A stretch of DNA of 64,000 bases from Paramesorhizobium deserti (GTDB taxonomy: Bacteria; Pseudomonadota; Alphaproteobacteria; Rhizobiales; Rhizobiaceae), in contig NZ_LNTU01000001.1 of the NCBI RefSeq assembly GCF_001558695.1, forward strand, positions 930,001 through 994,000. The letters are read 5' to 3'. A model generated the notes under the pieces. The model had not been told where the DNA came from and did not search any database. It saw only the letters and a list, made by a program, of their open reading frames with translations. Within the stretch, counting starts at the first letter, position 1; the number at the start of each line of letters is the position of its first letter. Positions 58,715-64,000 of this stretch are shown here, piece by piece. Both the position numbers and the translations under genes were made by a program.

Positions 58715-58825
58715 GCAGTTTTCTTTCAATGCCTGGCATAGAGATAGGAGAAGACCGGTCCGAAGACAAACGGCGAACCAATTCTTATCGGGATGACCGA
58801 TATGGTTAATGCCGCCGGGTGAATT

Positions 58826-58840
58826 TTAACTCTTTCTTAA
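58826..58840 (+). promoter_or_regulatory. CtrA box upstream of the PhnD-like gene
   Basis: TTAA-CTCTTTC-TTAA matches the CtrA consensus exactly. It lies about 92 bp upstream of the PhnD-like gene in the pilus locus and 112 bp upstream of the divergent deoB start. Confidence 0.65.
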
Positions 58841-58931
58841 GATTTGAACCGGCAAGATCAAGTTCAGGGCGAACAAAGCATTGCCATCAAAGGGCAACCA
58901 ACCAAGTGGGCAACCATCGGGGATTTGGACA

Positions 58932-59861
58932 ATGCTTTCTGTGCTTTCGGCTCGTGCTCTTTCCAGAACGATATTTCTCGGCGCTATCGCCATCCTGGGG
59001 TTCAGCAGCCCCGCCGAGGCCGACTGGCGCAAGGAAATGGGGCGCTTCCGCATCGGCGTGGCGGCGCCGCGCGTGGCCGAGCTCAATCCCGCGGAGATCA
59101 GCAAGCTGAAATCGGCCTATGCGACGGCGCTGGGCGTGCCCGTAGACCTGGTGGTCCTGCCTGACATACCTGCCCTGATCGACGCGCAGGCGACCGAGCG
59201 CATCGACTACGCGATGGAGACCTCGGCCGCCTATGCCGCCGCCTATCTGGCCTGCGAATGCGTGGAGCCTCTGGTCGCCCCTGTCGGCACCGACGGCTCC
59301 CTCGGCATCCGCTCGATCCTGCTTGTGCGCCCGGGCGTCGATGCAAAGGACCTGAAGAACGCGGAGATCGCCCTGCCGTCCGATACGGCCAAGGCGGCGT
59401 CACTCGTTCCGGTCTCGACCTATATGCTGTCGGGCAAGGAAGCCGATGCTGCCCATGACAAATTCATCAATGCCGGGTCGCTCGAAAAGGCCGAAAAACT
59501 GTTCGCATCAGGCAAGATCGACGGCTTTTTCGGCTGGGTGCCGGCAAACGGAGCCGAAAAGCAGCCCCAGGGCGGAACGCTGGCGCGGCTTTCCGAGCAG
59601 GGGCTCGGTCAGGACAGCTATCGCATCGCCTGGGAATCCTCGCTTCTGCGCTACGGACCGCATGCCGTACGGGCCAATCTCGCGCCCGACGCGAAGCTGA
59701 TCCTGCGCCGTTTTCTGGTTTCACTCTCCACCAGCGATCCCGAAACCTACGATCTTATCGACCGGGTGCATGGCGGCGGTTTCGTTGCCGTCGGGACCCA
59801 TGACTACCGCCTGCCGCTCAAGATGCTCTCGGCCATAACCGGCCAGACGAAAGAACTTTGA
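58932..59861 (+). CDS. PhnD-like periplasmic substrate-binding protein in the pilus locus
   Basis: The 309-residue protein has a signal peptide (about residues 1-31, GFSSPAEA). Its fold is of the phosphonate/phosphite-binding PhnD type: FRIGVAAPRVAELNPAEISKLKSAYATALG, DYAMETSAAYAAAYL, VRPGVDAKDLKNAEIALPSDTAKAASLVP and DGFFGWVP. No ABC permease or ATPase is adjacent. Convergent TadE genes end 11 nt away and a CtrA box precedes it. A role in pilus function or sensing is inferred from location only. Confidence 0.82.
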   Translation: MLSVLSARALSRTIFLGAIAILGFSSPAEADWRKEMGRFRIGVAAPRVAELNPAEISKLKSAYATALGVPVDLVVLPDIPALIDAQATERIDYAMETSAAYAAAYLACECVEPLVAPVGTDGSLGIRSILLVRPGVDAKDLKNAEIALPSDTAKAASLVPVSTYMLSGKEADAAHDKFINAGSLEKAEKLFASGKIDGFFGWVPANGAEKQPQGGTLARLSEQGLGQDSYRIAWESSLLRYGPHAVRANLAPDAKLILRRFLVSLSTSDPETYDLIDRVHGGGFVAVGTHDYRLPLKMLSAITGQTKEL

Positions 59862-59872
59862 AAGCCTGCCGC

Positions 59873-60472
59873 TCAGCAACTCTGGCAGGCGATGGTTATC
59901 GAATTGATCGGCGCGAAGTAATAGGTTTCCGCGAGCGGGAGGCCGCCATCCATCGATACGATGTTGCGCATGCCCCATGTGGTGACAGGCACGTAGGTCA
60001 GCGCGACATCGACCTTTATGAGAAACGTATCGTTGGTGCGGAACCCCGAGGGGATATCGATCGTGCTGTTCTTCGGGTCCGGCGACAGCTTGCCGCTGGC
60101 ATATGACCAGGCGACGGTGGCCGGCGGATTGGCCGAAGGTGTCGAAGCGACCTGAATGGCCGTTATCCTGATACCCGGTTTGGCGCGATCATAGGGGAAA
60201 AGCGTGGCTTCCCCGATCTTCACGATATCGTCCAGTTGCGTCCTTGATACGCTCGATTGCTGGGCAGCGACGATATTGGCGATGATCCCGGCGGTCCGGC
60301 TGACATTCTTGTCGGTTTCGATGCCTTCGGTCAGGTCGATCGCCCCGAGATAGGCAAGGACAATCAGCGGCACGACCAGAACGAACTCCACCGCTGCGGC
60401 GGCAGATCTGTCGTCTTTGAACCGGCTAACAATATCCGCAAGCCTTCTCCGGCAGTTCTGAAATCTCGGCAT
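59873..60472 (-). CDS. TadE/TadF-like minor pseudopilin
   Basis: The 199-residue protein has a cytosolic leader, then SAAAAVEFVLVVPLIVLAYLGAIDLTEG, which is the type IVb pseudopilin start with Glu at +5 followed by a membrane helix. A periplasmic C-terminal domain of about 150 residues has two closely spaced cysteines at the very end (IACQSC). The residue before the predicted cleavage site is Ala rather than the usual Gly. GGGGGA lies 7 nt before the ATG at 60472. It follows the next TadE gene by 34 nt. Confidence 0.85.
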   Translation of the reverse strand: MPRFQNCRRRLADIVSRFKDDRSAAAAVEFVLVVPLIVLAYLGAIDLTEGIETDKNVSRTAGIIANIVAAQQSSVSRTQLDDIVKIGEATLFPYDRAKPGIRITAIQVASTPSANPPATVAWSYASGKLSPDPKNSTIDIPSGFRTNDTFLIKVDVALTYVPVTTWGMRNIVSMDGGLPLAETYYFAPINSITIACQSC

Positions 60473-60506
60473 ATCCGTTCCCCCAATCCCCATCCGCTGG
60501 ACGCTG

Positions 60507-61040
60507 TTATCGATCATCCGGAAAAGGTTCGTTCTGCCAGGTATTGGTGGCGAACAGCGGAAATCTACCGTCGCCGCCGGCGCTTTGCATTTGCCGGCGC
60601 ATGATGTCGGTCAGCAGAGGCCAACGATAGAGCACGTTAATCTGGTTGATCGACGTCGCGCCGCCTGGATCGACCGTATCGCCGAGACGCAGATGGCCCG
60701 TGGCATCGACGATGCCGCTCTTCGGCACACTTTCGTAGTTCGGATAGGTCTTGAGATTGGCGGAGAGTTCGGGGCAGCCCGCCGGCACGAAAATCTCCAG
60801 CCGCGCGCAGATCAAATCATGCAGCTTCCTGCCCTCCACATCCGTCGCCCTCAACTCGCCGGTGCGCAGCTGCCGTGCGATCCTGTCGGTCGTGTCCGAA
60901 AGGAGCTGCTGCCCCATGAAGCTGATGCAGACCTCGATGACCGAGAAAATGAGGATCATGAAGGGAAAGATCAGCACGGCGAATTCGACCGCCGTCGTGC
61001 CGCTGCGGTCGCGCCTGAAGCCACGCAACAAGGCGGCCAT
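60507..61040 (-). CDS. TadE family pseudopilin
   Basis: The 177-residue form begins MAALLRGFRRDRSG and continues TTAVEFAVLIFPFMILIFSVIEVCISF, a canonical Tad pseudopilin with Gly at -1 and Glu at +5. The periplasmic part has ICARLEIFVPAGCPELSANL. It probably primes or tunes Flp pilus assembly after cleavage by CpaA. The frame is open to an ATG at 61115; GAGGA before 61040 is rather far, so the start is uncertain. Confidence 0.87.
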   Translation of the reverse strand: MAALLRGFRRDRSGTTAVEFAVLIFPFMILIFSVIEVCISFMGQQLLSDTTDRIARQLRTGELRATDVEGRKLHDLICARLEIFVPAGCPELSANLKTYPNYESVPKSGIVDATGHLRLGDTVDPGGATSINQINVLYRWPLLTDIMRRQMQSAGGDGRFPLFATNTWQNEPFPDDR

Positions 61041-61264
61041 GCGCGCTGAAATCCTCAACCGTGTCGATTGCTCGTTGGCGGCCTCATTCCCCGCCGCAAA
61101 TCCCGCGCCCCGCATATCCCACTGCCCCTACCCTTTATTATGGCCGGGATCATAGGCACGGATATCTTGCTTTCCCGTATGAGCGAGACGTCAAATTCGA
61201 ACGGAAATATTCACGCTCCGTCAACCATGACGAGGGCGCGGAAACTGATCGCGATCTTCGATTG

Positions 61265-61681
61265 TCAATTGACGGCGCCACTGCCCTGATAGGCTTTCTC
61301 GCAGAATGGCGTGCAGGAGAGCATCTGCACGTCGGCACGGCGATAGACCCGCGTGGTCTTGGTATCATCGCGGCCGACGACGATCTGATCATCGACGATG
61401 GCGCTGCCGTCTGCATCGATAATAACGATATTGGTGACGCCGAAGCCCTTGCCGGTCAGCACCACGGTCCTGGCGTCCTGCACCACGGCATCGGCGATCT
61501 CCGGATTGCCGACGACGACCGTATCCGCCGGGCGCGCCAAACGCAGGACACGCGCCTGATTGGTGACCAGCTTGATGCCCTCATCGGCGGACGCGCCTGC
61601 CGTTCCGGCCAACGAAGCCATAAGAAAGGCCGAGGCCCCGACTATCGCGCCTCGCAAATCGTATCGCCCCTTATATGACAC
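61265..61681 (-). CDS. stand-alone pilus secretin N-terminal domain protein
   Basis: The 138-residue protein starts at a GTG (61681) with AGGAG at ideal spacing. It has a signal peptide (GAIVGASAFLMASLAGTAGASA) and then only the secretin-associated pilus N-domain (KLVTNQARVLRLARPADTVVVGNPEIADAVVQDARTVVLTGKGFGVTNIVIID) seen at the front of CpaC/RcpA. No secretin domain follows. The C terminus contains CTPFC, which could form a disulfide. It is divergent from pilA. Confidence 0.85.
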   Translation of the reverse strand: MSYKGRYDLRGAIVGASAFLMASLAGTAGASADEGIKLVTNQARVLRLARPADTVVVGNPEIADAVVQDARTVVLTGKGFGVTNIVIIDADGSAIVDDQIVVGRDDTKTTRVYRRADVQMLSCTPFCEKAYQGSGAVN

Positions 61682-62051
61682 GCGGTTTCTCCTGCCCCCG
61701 GTGGTTCCTGCCCGAAAATGAAGGAGATTGGTGAAGGAACGATTAAGCCGGTTCTCCCGTGGATCGACCCTTCTCATCGAGCTCGTCCAATAATGGCGAC
61801 GCACGAAATCCGGGAACATTCAGAAGCCCTAAAATTCGGGGGAAAAACAACAACCTTACGTTACTTCAAAACATCAGGAAAATATTTGCCTTGGATTAAC
61901 CAATTCCATGCAAGGGGCGGATTTACCTTTTCCTAAGGCTGTTTTTTAAGCCGATTGCAATTCCGTGCTTCTAGGTTCCGGCCATCCGATCAACGAGATC
62001 AAAAACAGTTGACGGGGTGCTGTAACAACAAAGATTTCAGGAGCCAAAAAC
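61682..62051. other. pilA upstream region
   Basis: This 370-bp stretch is AT-richer than its surroundings and has no gene. It must hold the pilA promoter and that of the divergent N-domain gene. A possible CtrA half-site TTAACC lies near 61897 and a TTGACG at about 62008, but I could not define a complete promoter. AGGAG is 9 nt before the pilA ATG. Confidence 0.5.
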
Positions 62052-62258
62052 ATGAAGAACCTTTTCGTTCGTTTCGCCAAGGATGAATCCGGCGCGACCG
62101 CCATCGAATACGGCCTGATCGCCGCCCTCATCTCCGTCGCCGTGATCGGCGGTGCTACCGTTCTCGGCAACAACATTGACGCGAAGTTCGGTAAGATCGC
62201 TACGACCATCGGCGGCGGCACAGACGACGACATCAACAAGGGCACGACGCCGAATTAA
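62052..62258 (+). CDS. pilA: Flp/Tad pilin
   Basis: The 68-residue prepilin has a short positively charged leader ending in DESG. The mature type IVb sequence ATAIEYGLIAALISVAVIGGATVLG follows, with cleavage after Gly and Glu at +5. The C-terminal part is short and hydrophilic (DDINKGTTPN). It is the major subunit of the Tad pilus used for surface attachment. AGGAG precedes the ATG and a hairpin follows the stop. Confidence 0.96.
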   Translation: MKNLFVRFAKDESGATAIEYGLIAALISVAVIGGATVLGNNIDAKFGKIATTIGGGTDDDINKGTTPN

Positions 62259-62278
62259 TATTCCGCCATGTCGAACAT

Positions 62279-62307
62279 AATTGCCGCCTTTCATGTAGGC
62301 GGCAATT
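62279..62307 (+). terminator. hairpin between the two pilin genes
   Basis: AATTGCCGCCT and AGGCGGCAATT form a perfect 11-bp stem around a 7-nt loop. It lies 20 nt after the pilA stop. Only scattered T residues follow, so it may be a partial terminator that gives pilA excess over downstream genes. Confidence 0.7.
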
Positions 62308-62334
62308 ATCATTTCTGTTTCAGGATGCGCCTCG

Positions 62335-62502
62335 ATGACAGTTTTTAAAGCTCTTCTTCATGATCGAGCTGGTTCGGCTGCGGTTGAATACGGTCTGATA
62401 GGCGCACTCGTCTCGATTGCTATTCTTGCAGGAATCCTGCAGCTCGCCGCGAGCCTTAGTTTGGATTCCATCGCGACACTTGTTTCCGACGCGATGAAAT
62501 AG
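62335..62502 (+). CDS. second, very small Flp-type pilin
   Basis: This 55-residue open frame was found by reading the gap. It encodes MTVFKALLHDRAG followed by SAAVEYGLIGALVSIAILAGI, a type IVb prepilin with cleavage after Gly and Glu at +5. The rest is a 20-residue tail (LSLDSIATLVSDAMK at its end). It is shorter than pilA but keeps every feature needed for processing by CpaA. It lies between pilA and cpaA and is probably a minor pilin or an alternative subunit. Confidence 0.85.
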   Translation: MTVFKALLHDRAGSAAVEYGLIGALVSIAILAGILQLAASLSLDSIATLVSDAMK

Positions 62503-62538
62503 CAGCGCCATGCGCGCATTTTTGGTTTTGGGGGAGCC

Positions 62539-63060
62539 ATGATCGAAGCGGCCATTCTCATTGTGTTTCCTTTCGCGATGGCATTCGCTGCGGTCTCCGA
62601 CCTCCTGTCGATGACCATCCAGAATCGGGTATCGCTGATCCTGGTCGGCGCTTTCGCCGTTCTCGCGCCGCTGACCGGCATGGCATGGGATGTCTATTCC
62701 CTGCATTTCGCCGCCGGCCTTGCCATATTGGCAGTGACCTTCGGCCTCTTCGCCATCCGCGCCATGGGCGGGGGAGACGCCAAGCTGATGGCGGCGACCG
62801 CCGTCTGGTTCGGCTGGGATATCCAGCTGGTCGCCTATCTTGCCACGGCCTCCGTGCTGGGCGGCATGCTGACGCTGGCCATCCTGGCCTATCGCAGATC
62901 GCCCATCGCCGTCGTCGCGGGGCGCTTCGAGTTCATGCGCCGCCTGGCGCAGCACGATATCGGCATTCCCTACGGCATCGCGTTGGGTGCGGCCGGCCTT
63001 CTCACCTTCCCGCAATCCGCGCCCGGCGCCTGGGTTCTCGACCGGCTTTCATCCATCTGA
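62539..63060 (+). CDS. cpaA: prepilin peptidase CpaA
   Basis: The 173-residue membrane aspartyl protease has the two catalytic aspartates in AVSDLLSMTIQNR (helix 1/2) and AMGGGDAKLMAATAVW. It lacks the N-methylase domain, as expected for TadV/CpaA peptidases. It should cleave both pilins and the TadE-type pseudopilins. It lies 36 nt after the small pilin gene. Confidence 0.94.
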   Translation: MIEAAILIVFPFAMAFAAVSDLLSMTIQNRVSLILVGAFAVLAPLTGMAWDVYSLHFAAGLAILAVTFGLFAIRAMGGGDAKLMAATAVWFGWDIQLVAYLATASVLGGMLTLAILAYRRSPIAVVAGRFEFMRRLAQHDIGIPYGIALGAAGLLTFPQSAPGAWVLDRLSSI

Positions 63061-63100
63061 ACTCAACCATTAAATTTTTCTGCCCGGCGATAAGATTGCG

Positions 63101-63108
63101 TTAACCAT
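63101..63108 (+). promoter_or_regulatory. CtrA half-site upstream of cpaB
   Basis: TTAACCAT is the CtrA half-site 8-mer. It lies 66 bp before the cpaB start in the cpaA-cpaB gap. The second TTAA at 7-nt spacing is absent (TACA). Confidence 0.4.
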
Positions 63109-63173
63109 AATTACACGATTCCCGCTGCATGTTCGGCTCGCGTATTGGGGCGCAGTTGTGCAGGGTGGGAAAA

Positions 63174-63980
63174 ATGAGATCAGCACGCCTGGTCGTTCTG
63201 GCCGTCGCGGTCGTTGCCGCCGCAGGGGCAGGCTATATCGCGATGAGCATGTCGGCAGCGCCGCCACCCGTCGTCGAGACCGCCGCGCCCGCACCACAGA
63301 TCGAATTGCGGGATGTTCTCGTCGCCACCGAAAATCTCGGTGTCGGCACGGAAGTGCGCGACCAGATGCGCTGGCAGTCCTGGCCGGCCGAGGCGATCAG
63401 CGACGGCTATATCACGCGCAGCGCCGAACCGCAGGCTATGGATGAGCTCAAGGGATCGACCGTCCGGCTGCAGTTCATGGCGGGCGAGCCCATCCGCAAG
63501 GCCAAGCTGATCGGCCCCGGACAGAGCTTCATGTCGGCGATGCTGCCGCCCGGCATGCGCGCCGTGGCGACGCAGATCTCCGCCGATACGTCCGCCGGCG
63601 GCTTCATCCTTCCCAATGATTTCGTCGACGTGATCATGACGCGCAGGCAGGAGGGCGACGGCGGCGGGCGACGCTTCCTGACCGAAACGATCCTGGAGAA
63701 CATTCGCGTCCTGGCCATCGACCAGGCCATCCAGGAAGACGAAAAGGGCAACAAGGTCATCGTCGGCCAGACCGCGACGCTGGAAGTGACGCCGCAGCAG
63801 GCGGAGATCATTACGGTTGCGCAGCAGATGGCGGATCGTCTGAGCCTCGCGCTGCGCTCGACACTTGACGCGCAGGAGCCCGCGGAAAAGGAAGCCGACT
63901 ATCTGGTTTCAGCACCCGGGCGGCGCGGAACGGTGAAACTCATCAAATCGGGAACCGTGATTGAAGTGGGGGCGAAATGA
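63174..63980 (+). CDS. cpaB: Flp pilus assembly protein CpaB (RcpC)
   Basis: The 268-residue protein has an N-terminal membrane anchor (VLAVAVVAAAGAGYIAMSM), an SAF domain (about 45-115, VLVATENLGVGTEVRDQMRWQSWP) and the RcpC/CpaB block AVATQISADTSAGGFILPNDFVDVIMTR. It supports secretin assembly in the periplasm. The ATG at 63174 was chosen because the anchor begins immediately after it. The stop overlaps the next start by ATGA. Confidence 0.93.
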   Translation: MRSARLVVLAVAVVAAAGAGYIAMSMSAAPPPVVETAAPAPQIELRDVLVATENLGVGTEVRDQMRWQSWPAEAISDGYITRSAEPQAMDELKGSTVRLQFMAGEPIRKAKLIGPGQSFMSAMLPPGMRAVATQISADTSAGGFILPNDFVDVIMTRRQEGDGGGRRFLTETILENIRVLAIDQAIQEDEKGNKVIVGQTATLEVTPQQAEIITVAQQMADRLSLALRSTLDAQEPAEKEADYLVSAPGRRGTVKLIKSGTVIEVGAK

Positions 63981-64000
63981 ATAGGAAAAGCAACCCGCTT
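63977..64000 (+). CDS. start of the next pilus gene, probably secretin cpaC
   Basis: An ATG overlapping the cpaB stop opens a frame (MNRKSNPL) that runs off the window. The cpaA-cpaB-cpaC order of Tad loci and the ATGA overlap suggest CpaC, but eight codons cannot prove it. Confidence 0.5.

Overview
The window is an ordinary-looking, GC-rich (roughly 60%) alphaproteobacterial chromosome segment. Gene families and order point to the Hyphomicrobiales (Rhizobiales), probably a Brucella/Ochrobactrum/Rhizobiaceae relative. The clues are a dnaA-dnaN-recF block close to a yejABEF importer, a class II EPSP synthase close to the CP4 enzyme, FYDLN-acid and DUF930 proteins, CtrA-type TTAA-N7-TTAA sites and a Tad/Flp pilus locus. 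No prophage, insertion sequence, CRISPR array or defence island was recognised.

Layout. 1-7.7 kb: start of a LysE exporter, argG, ilvD, a J-domain-like protein, bluB behind a cobalamin riboswitch, a single-domain response regulator, a stand-alone Lrp ligand domain, and a DadA-type FAD oxidoreductase behind a tandem glycine riboswitch. 8-20.2 kb: a membrane diguanylate cyclase, a DUF930 protein, an L,D-transpeptidase, tamA-tamB, an SH3b protein, small proteins, tRNA-Ala(GGC) and the acidic FYDLN protein. 20.5-25.1 kb: aroA, a PaiB-like flavin protein, cmk and rpsA, with a 25-bp triplicate repeat at the cmk end. 25.1-30.4 kb: accessory-looking transport genes (MarR with a paired SMR pump and palindromic operators, YeiH with a divergent LysR, a membrane protein, a ZNT9-like CDF). 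30.5-38 kb: lytic transglycosylase, recR, ebfC, dnaX, SRP RNA, a HIT protein, nudC, pheA, kdsB.

38-47.8 kb: a membrane-anchored cytochrome c, then yejA1-yejA2-yejB-yejE-yejF-ghrA; most of these genes overlap by 1-4 nt, but a RIME-like palindromic element separates yejA2 from yejB. 47.9-58.7 kb, minus strand: a two-subunit aconitase X, moeB/thiF, recF, dnaN, dnaA, a 0.9-kb AT-rich dnaA upstream region, rpsT, an enoyl-CoA hydratase, mutM and deoB. 58.8-64 kb: a Tad pilus locus with a PhnD-like periplasmic protein preceded by a perfect CtrA box, two TadE-type pseudopilins and a secretin N-domain protein on the minus strand, and pilA, a second 55-residue pilin, cpaA, cpaB and the start of cpaC on the plus strand.

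The most informative non-coding elements are the two riboswitches, the CtrA sites that link pilus genes to the cell cycle, the three related MarR operators, and three kinds of short repeat. I found no convincing wholly new system. The best candidates for new biology are the PhnD-like protein in the pilus locus, the unannotated small second pilin and the CtrA-boxed 68-residue protein.
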